64,000 nucleotides of DNA from Legionella quateirensis (GCF_001467955.1 NZ_LNYR01000002.1:1-64000), one strand, 5' to 3'. Positions 42,940 to 52,272 are shown, counted from the first letter of the stretch. Made by a program: numbers and translations. The notes: generated from the sequence alone by a model not told the origin.

Positions 42940-45491
42940 TGATGAACACTCATATTCAAGTATTAGTGGTAGAAGATAATCCTGCATTTATTCGCTTGAT
43001 AGAGGAATTATTAAAAGAATTCAAGCCATCACAATTTGAATTGATTCCTTCGGATTCAATTGCATCCGCAACTAGCATTCTCAAAGAGCAGAATGTAGAT
43101 GTTATTTTATTGGATTTAGGTTTACCGGATTGTTCCGGTATCGATACGTACAGAAAAATTAATAATTTTGCCTTTAATATCCCTATTATTATTTTAAGCG
43201 GTTTACAAGATGAGAATGTTGCTTTAGCTACAATAGCTGAGGGTGCGCAAGATTATTTTATAAAAGGCACTTTTGATGGGAATCTTTTGGCAAGAGCAAT
43301 ATTGTATGCCTTGGAAAGGAAACATAATGAATTAATGATTAGTGATTACACCAGTATTATAGAAAATACCAATGAATCCATTATCAGTATAAATAATGAC
43401 GGGTTAATAAGAAATCTGAATCATGCGGCACAACAATTGTTTCAATATTCAGAACAAGAAGCTATTGGGCAGTCTGTTTATATTTTAGTACCTGAAGAAC
43501 ATAAATATCTGATGCAGCAAATGTTACATCACACTCAATCAGGTGGTTTCGTTACCGAACATGAATTTATTTTAATAAATAAAAATGGAGTACACATTTG
43601 TTGTTTTATTAATGCATCGCCAATAAAAGATAAAATGGATGCAATTATAGGCACCGCGATAATGGCTCTGGATTTTACTATTAGAAAACAAATAGATCTG
43701 CGATCCGCAATTCAACTACGCGTAGCTACTATTTTGGCAGAGATGAATAATTTGCAGAATGTAGCACATAATATTTTAAAAACGATTTGTGAATTATTAG
43801 ATTTTCAAGTAGGTGAAATATGGGCTTTGGATATAAAAAATGATGAATTAATTCATGCTGCGAGCTGGTGTACGCATAATATGCCATCTGAATTTACCAA
43901 AGTGAGTCACGAGCTATCGTTCCTGAGAGGAGAAGGTATTCCAGGATATGTTTGGGAAACGAAACGCACTTATTGGCTTAATGATTTGTCCAAATCGGAT
44001 AAAGTGGCGCGCAGAATATTATTAGAGCACAATGGATTAACCAGCGCGCTAGGTATTCCTATTCTCTTTGGTGAAGATGTATTGGGTGTGCTGCTTTTTT
44101 TTGGTCACCATCTGACTCAACCCGATGTTCCTATGATGATTTTATTTGAAATCATAGGCAAACAAATCGGTACCTTTTTAAAACGTAAACGCATGGAAGA
44201 TGAGTTAGTGCATTTGGCAAGATATGACATTCTTACTGGATTAGTTAATAAAGCGACAATGGATTCTGCATTAAATCATGCAATAGACGAGGCAAAAATA
44301 AATCGAAAGCTCGTCGCTTTTCTATATATTGATCTGGATTATTTTAAAAGCATAAATGATATATTGGGCCACCCCAAAGGGGATCAGGTGTTACAGGAAG
44401 TGGCGCATCGCCTACAGTCAGTAGTACGTGAAACAGATCTTATATCCCGTTTTGGTGGAGATGAATTCGTCATTATGATTCCACAAATCCAGTCCAAAGC
44501 GCAGATCAGTCATATTGCCCAAAAAATTTTAGACATCATTGCATTACCTTATGTTATTGATCAAAAGGAGTTTTATTTATCCGCCAGCATAGGAATCAGT
44601 CTTTACCCGGATAATGGAAAGGATGCAGCAACTTTGTATGTAGCAGCGGATTTAGCTTTATATACAGTCAAGCAAAGTACACGAAATGGATATCAATATG
44701 CATCTAAAATTTTAGGAAAAAAAGCGCAACAAAAAATGATGTTGGAAAATCAACTGCACACCGCCTTAAAAAATAATGAATTTATTTTATATTATCAGCC
44801 TATAGTTACTATTCAATCCAATAAAATTGAGAGTGTTGAAGCATTGGTTCGTTGGAAGAAACCTAATGGACGAATTTTACTTCCTACAGAATTTATTTCT
44901 TTACTTGAACGCAGCGATTTGATTTTATCCATTGGCGAGTGGGTACTTAGGACAGCTTGTGAGCAGATAAAGTTATGGGAACATGCTGGAATTCATTACG
45001 TCAGTGTCAATGTATCAATCCATCAATTGAATAATAATTTTATTAAAATGGTTATCAATATTCTAAATGAAACAGGAATTAATCCTCGTAATCTTATTAT
45101 AGAAATTACTGAAAGCATGTTGATGCAAGAAAAGTTAATGTTCCGTATTATTAATTCTTTGGGAGACCTGGGAGTATTAACTTCTATTGATGATTTTGGA
45201 ACGGGGTATTCTGCTTTTTCTTATTTACAAACGTTTAATTTTGATACTCTAAAAATAGATAAATCCTTTATCGATAAAATTAACAAAGATAAAACATCGA
45301 ACTCTATTGTAAAAGCAATAGTAGCGATGACAAAAATATTAAATCTAAAAACAATTGCCGAAGGTGTTGAAACCAGAGAACAGCTTGAGTTCTTAAAGGA
45401 AATTGGTTGTGATATGTATCAAGGATTTTACTTTAGTAAACCACTACCGCCAGAACAATTAAATAAGCTTTTGAAAAAGAATAACAAATAG
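42936..45491 (+). CDS. REC-PAS-GAF-GGDEF-EAL regulator of cyclic di-GMP
   Basis: The 851-residue protein joins a receiver (acceptor in VILLDLGLPD, about residue 58), a PAS domain (about 140-250), a GAF-like domain (about 260-420), a GGDEF domain (RFGGDEFVIM near 508, with an RETD inhibitory site five residues before GGDEF) and an EAL domain. The EAL domain has VEALVRW near 634, EITESM, IDDFGTGYSAFSYL and EGVETREQL. Both catalytic domains look intact, so it may make and degrade cyclic di-GMP. It is the last gene of the kinase operon, and its four-base overlap with the receiver suggests coupled translation. Confidence 0.9.
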   Translation: MMMNTHIQVLVVEDNPAFIRLIEELLKEFKPSQFELIPSDSIASATSILKEQNVDVILLDLGLPDCSGIDTYRKINNFAFNIPIIILSGLQDENVALATIAEGAQDYFIKGTFDGNLLARAILYALERKHNELMISDYTSIIENTNESIISINNDGLIRNLNHAAQQLFQYSEQEAIGQSVYILVPEEHKYLMQQMLHHTQSGGFVTEHEFILINKNGVHICCFINASPIKDKMDAIIGTAIMALDFTIRKQIDLRSAIQLRVATILAEMNNLQNVAHNILKTICELLDFQVGEIWALDIKNDELIHAASWCTHNMPSEFTKVSHELSFLRGEGIPGYVWETKRTYWLNDLSKSDKVARRILLEHNGLTSALGIPILFGEDVLGVLLFFGHHLTQPDVPMMILFEIIGKQIGTFLKRKRMEDELVHLARYDILTGLVNKATMDSALNHAIDEAKINRKLVAFLYIDLDYFKSINDILGHPKGDQVLQEVAHRLQSVVRETDLISRFGGDEFVIMIPQIQSKAQISHIAQKILDIIALPYVIDQKEFYLSASIGISLYPDNGKDAATLYVAADLALYTVKQSTRNGYQYASKILGKKAQQKMMLENQLHTALKNNEFILYYQPIVTIQSNKIESVEALVRWKKPNGRILLPTEFISLLERSDLILSIGEWVLRTACEQIKLWEHAGIHYVSVNVSIHQLNNNFIKMVINILNETGINPRNLIIEITESMLMQEKLMFRIINSLGDLGVLTSIDDFGTGYSAFSYLQTFNFDTLKIDKSFIDKINKDKTSNSIVKAIVAMTKILNLKTIAEGVETREQLEFLKEIGCDMYQGFYFSKPLPPEQLNKLLKKNNK

Positions 45492-45531
45492 ATGGCCAAG
45501 TTTTATAAGAATTGGCCATCGGCGCTTTTTA
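45491..45531 (+). terminator. Rho-independent terminator of the kinase operon
   Basis: GATGGCCAA (45491-45499) pairs perfectly with TTGGCCATC (45512-45520), followed by GGCGC and TTTTT. It begins at the last base of the stop codon. Confidence 0.88.
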
Positions 45532-45567
45532 ATTCCAGGTGCAACACTCATTAATCGCTGTAACTGT

Positions 45568-46659
45568 TTAATAACTTTGTGAAAAAACGTCATCCTGAAC
45601 ATCAGTTGTGTCTTTAATCAGATTTATGAACTGTTGTAATTCACATACTGTACCGCCACAAGCAGGAATGGAAACTGGTGTATTATTGTAGGTGACTTTT
45701 ACTGTGTAATAATTGCTGCCACTTTCATAGAGCGAGAAGTTGAGGTTTGAGGCATAGGGTGGTGCTTTGTACAGTGGGGCGCCTAAAAAGCTCAATGCTC
45801 CTGCAACAGTCGTATCATGGGCTGATAATAATACGTATTTTAGTTTGGAGTTTTGTTTGCTGCCTTTCTCAAGAAACTTCGCTATGTTGGTCATTATTTT
45901 GGTGCTGTACGCATTGGCTACTTGTTTAGGTCGTTCCTGAGCCATAAATGCCCAATTACTGGCATCAATAATTGTTTCAATATCAGTAGTACTTAATCCT
46001 GCAGGCATAGGTGCGTTATGTATCTGGTGAATATATAAAGTATCTCCAATAGGTTGCAGATCGTCTAATGACGTGATCGTGTAACCTATCAGCTGGCTCC
46101 AGAGCGGGTATTTATCTTTTAGTGCCTCATTTTTTTGTAGCCATTCCTTGGTTGAATAAACGTATTGTTGCATGAGCTTATCATGCTCTTCTCTGCTTAA
46201 ACGTTGCAAAATGATCTCATCATATTTCGATGGAGCACTAAAAATCGGGATGGGTTGAAATCCATTGGGTAATGCTGGTGTTGAGGACTCTGTTGTTTTT
46301 GGTCCTGTTCCTTGAGGGTATAGACCTAAGAGCAAGGACTGTGCGCTCATTAGCGTGCGTTCATAATCTGTAGAACGAACATAAAGAGTTCCATATTCAT
46401 AATGTTCAGGCAACAGGTGGGTTTGTTCTATGTATTTTTTTCTGAACTCTACACCCAGGTTATATTCTTGTCGCATGCCTTCTGCGGTTAATTGGCCTGG
46501 GCCATCTTGCCATTGATACGGAACAGAGGGTAATAGAGTAATCGGAGTTCTATCGCCGTGACGAATAATATCGACTGCAAAAATAAGCGTATCGGCTGCA
46601 AATAAAATAGAGGGAGCGCCCAGCAATAGCGCACATGTTAATCGAATAATATTGCCCAT
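45568..46659 (-). CDS. map: Histidine acid phosphatase (Map-like)
   Basis: The 363-residue protein has a signal peptide (about 21 residues) and the histidine acid phosphatase signature RHGDRTPI (33-40). A downstream HDTT (in LLSAHDTTVAGAL, about 278) supplies the acid/base pair. It hydrolyses phosphomonoesters in the periplasm or outside. The type, length and signature match the major acid phosphatase Map described in L. pneumophila, a type II secreted enzyme; the symbol rests on this resemblance. AGGAGTAC precedes the ATG. Its C-terminal codons contain a 13-base match to the family B repeat arm. Confidence 0.85.
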   Translation of the reverse strand: MGNIIRLTCALLLGAPSILFAADTLIFAVDIIRHGDRTPITLLPSVPYQWQDGPGQLTAEGMRQEYNLGVEFRKKYIEQTHLLPEHYEYGTLYVRSTDYERTLMSAQSLLLGLYPQGTGPKTTESSTPALPNGFQPIPIFSAPSKYDEIILQRLSREEHDKLMQQYVYSTKEWLQKNEALKDKYPLWSQLIGYTITSLDDLQPIGDTLYIHQIHNAPMPAGLSTTDIETIIDASNWAFMAQERPKQVANAYSTKIMTNIAKFLEKGSKQNSKLKYVLLSAHDTTVAGALSFLGAPLYKAPPYASNLNFSLYESGSNYYTVKVTYNNTPVSIPACGGTVCELQQFINLIKDTTDVQDDVFSQSY

Positions 46660-47021
46660 ATATTGTACTCCTTAATCTAATAATACAGTGCTCATTTGAT
46701 TATTTAAGATTGATGACATCAAACTTAACGGCTATAGCTTTGCCATTCGCACTATGACGAGTATTAAAACAAAAATCAAGGATTGATCCTGAACTGGATA
46801 ATTGCATCAGAACGCACCACAATTGTTTAAGCGAGCGAAGATAGCGAAAAGTACTTGATTAGCCATTTCTTTGTTTTGAACTCACCTATGCCATTATTTG
46901 ACTTTATTGTTGCGTATTTTTACGTATTGATACTTTTTTATCGTATTTTTATAATTTAAGTATCTAAACTAAATTAAGAACCTTTGAATCGGATTCAGGG
47001 TTCAGCAAGGGAGCGAAGATT
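46660..47021. promoter_or_regulatory. Divergent intergenic region with a TGAATC-G-GATTCA palindrome
   Basis: These 362 bases hold both promoters for the divergent genes. A 13-bp palindrome (TGAATC, G, GATTCA) at 46985-46997 lies about 25 bases before the LuxR-fusion start and could be an autoregulatory operator. The region before it is very AT-rich with repeated CGTAT/TACG motifs. No ORF is evident. Confidence 0.4.
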
Positions 47022-47798
47022 ATGAATCAGTATAAACGTATTTTTATTGTAGGCCATCCTGGAGCCGGTAAAACGCTGCTTGCCAAAACGCTGGCTGAAC
47101 ACCTTGGATGGCAGTTTCTGGATGCTGATTTTGGACTTGAATTCCGTATCGGACGACACTTAAATGAGGTAGTGGGCAAAGAAGGTGAACAAAAATTGCT
47201 TCAATGTCAGTCGGATATCATCGCTAATCTTATTTCTAAAGAACATATAGTAGTAGCTACAGATGCAAGTATTGTCTGCAGCGAACGAAATCGAAAGATG
47301 CTTTCTTCAGAATGTGTTGTGTTTATAAAGGTTAGTACAGCAGTTCAAATTGATCGAACTTCTCGCAATCCTGTCTCATTATTACCCGTAGCGGATCTTG
47401 AAGCATTCCTGGATGGCATGCATCATGAACGTGATCCATTATTTGAACAGGTCGCTACTGTATCAATTGATAGCGATGATAATGCTCTTGAAGAACATGT
47501 AGCACGCATTTGCGCGTACGCGTTAAGTTCTGGTGATATAAAACAAAAAACGGGTAAAGTTCAATTAGATAAGCAAGACTCAATAATTTTTCATAAAGTG
47601 TTGCATAGTCCGGTACATTTAACAGAGCAACAGGCTATAAGTCTTAAATTATTGGCAAAAGGAAAAAGTTCTAAAGAGATTTCGCGAGCCATGAATATAT
47701 CGCATAGAACGGTAGAGGGGACTATTGCCAAAACCATGGAGTTATTGGGTTGTACATCAAGTAAAGAATTGATTGCTCTATATCATAGTCAGCATTAA
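47022..47798 (+). CDS. Shikimate-kinase-like P-loop protein fused to a LuxR-type HTH
   Basis: This 258-residue protein joins an AroK-like P-loop domain (Walker A GHPGAGKT at 11-18, DADFGLE near 35-40, GRHLNEVVGKEGE near 44-56) to a C-terminal LuxR-type helix-turn-helix. The HTH has GKSSKEISRAMNISHRTVEG at about 213-232. The FRxxE and triple-Gly features of true shikimate kinases are not visible, so catalysis on shikimate is doubtful; it may be a nucleotide- or metabolite-sensing regulator. No shikimate gene is nearby. AAGGGAGCGAAGATT precedes the ATG. A palindrome lies close upstream. Confidence 0.75.
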   Translation: MNQYKRIFIVGHPGAGKTLLAKTLAEHLGWQFLDADFGLEFRIGRHLNEVVGKEGEQKLLQCQSDIIANLISKEHIVVATDASIVCSERNRKMLSSECVVFIKVSTAVQIDRTSRNPVSLLPVADLEAFLDGMHHERDPLFEQVATVSIDSDDNALEEHVARICAYALSSGDIKQKTGKVQLDKQDSIIFHKVLHSPVHLTEQQAISLKLLAKGKSSKEISRAMNISHRTVEGTIAKTMELLGCTSSKELIALYHSQH

Positions 47799-47864
47799 TT
47801 AAAGACGTAACACTTTGGTTTTACGATCTTATCTTTAACTGGATGTAAACGAATGACAGACAGG

Positions 47865-48761
47865 TTATTTGATAAATCGAGCTGCTGGCATAATTTTTTT
47901 AATCCAGTCACGGACATGACCTATTCGGGGAAACCAGGACATATCCCCATAAGCCGCATTGCCGCTGCCATGTGAATTAACTGCTGCGATTGCCCAACCG
48001 TTTTCTGTCTTAATCCATGCAGGGCCACCACTGTCTCCAGAACCAAGAATACCCGAAAGAGGAGAGACCGGTTGGTTAATCCCTTCATCATTAAAAGGAT
48101 TGTCCAGGGAGCCGTCTTCTTTGGGTAACCAAATTTCCAGATAGTTCCCTGCGTCTCCTTTTTTAGGTGGCGGCTCTACAGCTTTGATGACTGATTCAAT
48201 TAATCCAACGGCAGCAGCCGGTCGATCGCCAGTATCAATGGACGTGTCTTCTCCTTTTGTTCCGGCTCCACGCCATCCATAACCGATGAAGGTCAGCATC
48301 TTGCCGAGTTCAGCAGAACCTTCATACAAGGCCGGTTGCGTACCTGCATCGCTTACACATTCTTTTAAACGTACAATCGCAAAATCATAACCTGTTCTAT
48401 CGTCCGGATTTTCATTCCATAAGGGATGAACAAAAACAGCTTCTCCATGATATTCTGATCCATCTATCGTTTGATACGAATAATCAGAGGCCTTGGTTTC
48501 TGGCAGAAACATATGCCCGGCAGTCAAGACATATCCATGTCCTTTATAATTGCCAATCCAGCTACCGGAACCTGATTCTGATTCACCCTCGAGAAATATC
48601 AACGATGAGAATTGTGGCGCTAATGCAAGAGCTTCGGCTTGCTTGAAGCCTGATTTTTTATAAGTGCTTTCAAGAATAATTACAGCTCCTGCAGAGGCAG
48701 GGATAAGCAGAGTGAGCGAGCTGATAACGAAAGCGATTAAAAATCGTTTACAGGATTCCAT
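47865..48761 (-). CDS. Secreted trypsin-like serine protease
   Basis: The 298-residue product from the ATG at 48761 has a signal peptide of about 25 residues. The S1 catalytic triad shows as VLTAGHMF (His), GYDFAIVRL (Asp) and GSGDSGGPAW (Ser). AAGGAG lies ten bases before this ATG, so it is preferred over the in-frame ATG at 48788. The location is probably periplasmic or extracellular. It stands alone, converging with the LuxR-fusion gene. Confidence 0.9.
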   Translation of the reverse strand: MESCKRFLIAFVISSLTLLIPASAGAVIILESTYKKSGFKQAEALALAPQFSSLIFLEGESESGSGSWIGNYKGHGYVLTAGHMFLPETKASDYSYQTIDGSEYHGEAVFVHPLWNENPDDRTGYDFAIVRLKECVSDAGTQPALYEGSAELGKMLTFIGYGWRGAGTKGEDTSIDTGDRPAAAVGLIESVIKAVEPPPKKGDAGNYLEIWLPKEDGSLDNPFNDEGINQPVSPLSGILGSGDSGGPAWIKTENGWAIAAVNSHGSGNAAYGDMSWFPRIGHVRDWIKKIMPAARFIK

Positions 48762-48930
48762 CTGGCACTTCTCCTTGTACTTATTCATCTTTGGACTACT
48801 TGCATCGCTTTTTAATTTTAACTTTATTAGTATAGCAAGTTAACTGAATATCAGTTGAATCTGCAACGAGACTCGATTACACTGCTTCATGAAATTATTC
48901 CTATCTTCTTAAAAAATCTGGGAATTTTTT

Positions 48931-48975
48931 CATCATGAGCGTAGTGTAGGATCTCCCTCATTGCATTCGGGAAGA
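48931..48975. repeat. Partial family B repeat
   Basis: CATGAGCGTAGTGTAGGATCTCC joined to CTCATTGCATTCGGGAAGACG is a degenerate, internally shortened family B unit. It lies in the 378-base gap upstream of the phospholipid operon; I see no gene in that gap. Confidence 0.55.
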
Positions 48976-49139
48976 CGTTCCCTGTGGTTATTGAGATGTT
49001 ACGGGGATTTGTGCTAATCGCTATGAAACACCTGACACATTTTGAATGATGTAATTTACACGGATAATTAATAATGGAATGATGTGAAGACGACTTTGTC
49101 GACAGATACACTTCACCATAAGGAACTGATGGATCGCAT

Positions 49140-50072
49140 ATGCATTTAAGTAGTGTCAACATGTACTCGTTTATGTCTTTGTTTGTTTTGATGTCTTTAA
49201 GCAGTCTGATCATCTTTCTTCTTAAACCCCGTTTATCAACAGCCAATTGGGTCGAGCTGGACAAGCGCATGCAGTCCTGGTGGGTGATGATACTCTTGTT
49301 AATTCTGGCTCTTGCTATCAATACCACTCTGATGTTGTGTTTTTTTGGATTTGTCAGTTATCTCGCATTGAAAGAATATATGACCATCATTCCAACTCGT
49401 AGAGTTGATAGACGTATTATTTTTATCGCCTATATCTCAATACCCTTGCAATATTATTGGATTGGCATTCACTGGTATGGCATGTTTATTATTTTTATTC
49501 CAATTTTTATGTTCCTGTTATTACCCATGCGTATGGTTACTTTAAAGCAGACCAAGGGTTTTTTAAAAGCTTCTGGAACGATGCAGTGGGGCGTCATGAT
49601 GACTGTATTTTGTCTGTCTCATATCGCTTATCTTGGAGTTCTGCCAAATGATGAAGATTGGCAAAATAAGGGGATTAGTCTCATCCTGTATCTGATCGTA
49701 TTGACCCAATTAAATGACATCAGCCAATACGTATGGGGAAAATGCCTGGGTAAGCGCAAAATTATTCCTGAAATCAGTCCGAATAAAACAGTGGCGGGCT
49801 TTTTAGGTGGTGTTTTTACAACCTGTATTCTTGCGGTGGTACTGGGCAACTATTTAACTCCATTTAACTGGTATATGGCTTTGGGTGCTGGGTTGATAAT
49901 CTCTGTTTCCGGTTTTATTGGTGATTTGACGATGTCTGCTGTAAAACGAGATTTGGGGATAAAAGATACCGGTCAGTTACTTCCCGGACACGGGGGTATT
50001 CTTGATCGTATGGACAGCGTTATTTATACGGCGCCATTATTTTTTCATTACATGAGATATTTTTACTACTAA
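49140..50072 (+). CDS. Phosphatidate cytidylyltransferase (CdsA-like)
   Basis: The 310-residue membrane enzyme should form CDP-diacylglycerol from phosphatidate and CTP. Its C-terminus carries the CDS signature almost exactly (SAVKRDLGIKDTGQ then LLPGHGGILDRMD, about 264-290). About eight membrane segments precede it. The next gene begins at the last base of its stop codon (TAATG), indicating coupled translation. With the PlsC-like and phosphatidyltransferase-like genes it forms a three-gene phospholipid operon, probably additional to the housekeeping copies. Confidence 0.88.
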   Translation: MHLSSVNMYSFMSLFVLMSLSSLIIFLLKPRLSTANWVELDKRMQSWWVMILLLILALAINTTLMLCFFGFVSYLALKEYMTIIPTRRVDRRIIFIAYISIPLQYYWIGIHWYGMFIIFIPIFMFLLLPMRMVTLKQTKGFLKASGTMQWGVMMTVFCLSHIAYLGVLPNDEDWQNKGISLILYLIVLTQLNDISQYVWGKCLGKRKIIPEISPNKTVAGFLGGVFTTCILAVVLGNYLTPFNWYMALGAGLIISVSGFIGDLTMSAVKRDLGIKDTGQLLPGHGGILDRMDSVIYTAPLFFHYMRYFYY

Positions 50073-50716
50073 TGAATACTGTACTGCGATTTATTTTTTA
50101 TCAAATTTTTATTCGTCCATTTATCTATGTGATACTTGGTTTGAATGTAACACATAGAGAACGGTTGCCGCTCCAAGGACCGGCTATTATTGTTGCGAAT
50201 CATAATTCTCATTTGGATACTATGGTCTTAATGAGTTTGTTCCGCTGGAAAGTACAGAAAATAATTCAACCTGTAGCCGCTGCGGATTACTTTTTAAAAA
50301 AACCGATTCTGTCCTGGTTTTCGCAAAAAATTATTGGAATTATCCCCATATCGCGCAACAGTGGTAAAAATAAAACCGATCCCTTGTTTAAAGTTCAGGA
50401 AGCAATTAATGAACAAAAAATCATTATTTTTTATCCTGAAGGTTCACGTGGGGAACCTGAAAAATTGAGTGAGATTAAAAAAGGAATTGCTCATTTGCTT
50501 AATGCTAACCCTGATATACCCGTTTATCCAATTTATATTTATGGTCTGGGTAAATCCTTACCTAAAGACGAGCGATTATTGGTTCCTTTTGTGATTGACG
50601 TTATCGTTGGTGAACCGTTTTCTGGAAGCCGCGTGGAATTTTCTCATATGGTTGATACAGTACGAAGTTCATTTAATGAATTAAAATTGGAAATTCCAGA
50701 ACGTGAATGGGAATAG
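50072..50716 (+). CDS. 1-acyl-glycerol-3-phosphate acyltransferase (PlsC-like)
   Basis: The 214-residue membrane-associated enzyme has the acyltransferase motifs NHNSHLD (NHxxxxD, about 43-49) and FYPEGSRGEPEK (about 125-136). A hydrophobic N-terminus (about 5-28) anchors it. It should transfer acyl groups to lysophosphatidate or a related acceptor. It overlaps the CdsA-like stop by one base and is followed after 32 bases by the phosphatidyltransferase-like gene. Confidence 0.88.
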   Translation: MNTVLRFIFYQIFIRPFIYVILGLNVTHRERLPLQGPAIIVANHNSHLDTMVLMSLFRWKVQKIIQPVAAADYFLKKPILSWFSQKIIGIIPISRNSGKNKTDPLFKVQEAINEQKIIIFYPEGSRGEPEKLSEIKKGIAHLLNANPDIPVYPIYIYGLGKSLPKDERLLVPFVIDVIVGEPFSGSRVEFSHMVDTVRSSFNELKLEIPEREWE

Positions 50717-50748
50717 CTTTTTATGGGTTATACAGGGATATCAATACA

Positions 50749-51405
50749 ATGAATGAACGAAGAGAAATTAACTCCCGCAATGCTAGCTGGGCCAGGTCAA
50801 TTGCAAAAGCTTTGGCAAAAACTAAAATAACTCCCAACCAAATTTCAATGTTCAGTGTATTCATGTCTGTATTGGCACTGATCGCTTTTTATTATTCCTT
50901 TAATCACCCATGGTTATTATTGCTTGCCGTTTTTTTTATTCAAATGAGATTAATGTGTAATCTTTTTGATGGAATGGTAGCGATTGAATACGAAAAAAAA
51001 TCATATCTAGGGGATATCTTTAATGATCTGCCTGATCGATTCGCGGATTTATTTATTATTCTCGGTTTTAGCTATTCGGTTCAAAATATGCCATTTGCCG
51101 TGCAGCTTGGTTGGGTTTGTGTGGTGTTTTCAATGATGACTGCTTATATACGAGTGTTAGGGCGTTCTCTTGGAACCAAAACTTATTTTAGCGGTCCTAT
51201 GGCCAAACAGCATCGCATGTTTGTTTGTTCTTTATGTGCTGTTCTGCAATATGTGATTTATTTGATGAACGGTACTTTTTCCATAATCTATTGTGGATTG
51301 TACATTATCGCTGTAGGTTCAATAATTACTTGTTTTAATCGTCTGTATAAAATTTCAAGTGAAATCAAATTAATACAATCCAGGCTGAGTAGTGAGGTTG
51401 CATAG
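50749..51405 (+). CDS. CDP-alcohol phosphatidyltransferase-like protein, variant motif
   Basis: The 219-residue protein with about five membrane helices resembles CDP-alcohol phosphatidyltransferases. The motif DGxxAR(x8)Gxxx D xxx D reads here D74 G75 M V A78 I79, then G88, N92 and D96. Arg is replaced by Ile and the third Asp by Asn. Activity or substrate may therefore differ from PgsA or PssA enzymes. The ATG at 50749 is preferred, with AGGGATAT upstream; ATG at 50707 overlaps the PlsC-like gene. It is last in the phospholipid operon. Confidence 0.75.
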   Translation: MNERREINSRNASWARSIAKALAKTKITPNQISMFSVFMSVLALIAFYYSFNHPWLLLLAVFFIQMRLMCNLFDGMVAIEYEKKSYLGDIFNDLPDRFADLFIILGFSYSVQNMPFAVQLGWVCVVFSMMTAYIRVLGRSLGTKTYFSGPMAKQHRMFVCSLCAVLQYVIYLMNGTFSIIYCGLYIIAVGSIITCFNRLYKISSEIKLIQSRLSSEVA

Positions 51406-51445
51406 TAAAAAAAGAGTCTATATGATTATTTCGTAGTTAAGTCGT

Positions 51446-51461
51446 ACCAATTTAAATTGGT
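51446..51461. promoter_or_regulatory. Perfect 16-bp palindrome, candidate operator
   Basis: ACCAATTTAAATTGGT is a perfect palindrome 31 bases before the ATG of the next gene and 41 bases after the phospholipid operon. This position suits a dimeric repressor site; no binding protein is known. Confidence 0.45.
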
Positions 51462-51491
51462 GAGTCAGTTACTTAGGGATAAGGAGTTACT

Positions 51492-52235
51492 ATGGGCCAC
51501 GATGGAAAAAAACCAACATCTGATAGTGTTGATAACAATTTTAATATTGAAAAAGGATTAGTTGCCAAGAGAAGAGATGAGTTACTATTGGCAAAAATTT
51601 CAGCATTAGTCGAAGCAGATAAAAAAGATACCGAAGTGATTAATCAACGGGAATATACACCAACCGAATCAGCAACACGCTTAACACACCCTACACAATC
51701 AAGACCTATCCCTCATCATAAACCTCCTACTCGTTTCCAACGTCAATTTTTTTCGGAAAATCAGGAAAATCAGGGCGAGGAAAGTCATTCTGATTCCAAT
51801 TTGAATGTTATCGATCAGATTAAAAAAGCGATAGATCGGGCTAAAGATCGTTATGAATCACACATCAAAACGGGAAAAAATCCACGCCATGAATCTGGCT
51901 GGTTGACTGGTTGGCGACATGGTTCTGAAGGAATTGATAAGGCAGCAGAACTCAGTGAACAAATAAAGGGTTTAGACGCTATTGATTCAATGATTTTGAA
52001 TTTGTCTCATTTCTTTATGGATGATAAAACGCGATATAATAATCATTCTTTTGCTTCCTACTTGTTAGATGAACTGAACAGTGTGATAGAAAATGGTTCA
52101 TTATCTTCATATCGACCTGCTGGAGACGCATCTTATGATAAATTTTCCTGGGTGAAAATTGCTGGCCAGTTGAGGATATTAAGCATGGATAAAGAGGAAA
52201 TGGTCTCTTCATTCCCTGGTTTATCTAATAATTAA
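51492..52235 (+). CDS. Hydrophilic protein of unknown function
   Basis: The 247-residue protein has no signal peptide or membrane segment. It has a charged N-terminal half with proline-rich TRLTHPTQSRPIPHHKPPTR (about 59-78) and a helical C-terminal half (DQIKKAIDRAKDRYESHIK and on). I do not recognise the family. AAGGAGTTACT gives a strong ribosome site. The long disordered-looking N-terminus is common among Legionella translocated proteins, but no specific evidence supports that here. Confidence 0.6.
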   Translation: MGHDGKKPTSDSVDNNFNIEKGLVAKRRDELLLAKISALVEADKKDTEVINQREYTPTESATRLTHPTQSRPIPHHKPPTRFQRQFFSENQENQGEESHSDSNLNVIDQIKKAIDRAKDRYESHIKTGKNPRHESGWLTGWRHGSEGIDKAAELSEQIKGLDAIDSMILNLSHFFMDDKTRYNNHSFASYLLDELNSVIENGSLSSYRPAGDASYDKFSWVKIAGQLRILSMDKEEMVSSFPGLSNN

Positions 52236-52272
52236 TCGGGATTGTCGTAACTTCTCAATGATCTCGGACTTC

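Noticed and set aside
48887..49327. A 146-codon minus-strand frame over the start of the CdsA-like gene
   Set aside because: It runs antisense through the CdsA-like coding region and a family B repeat, with no recognisable domain.
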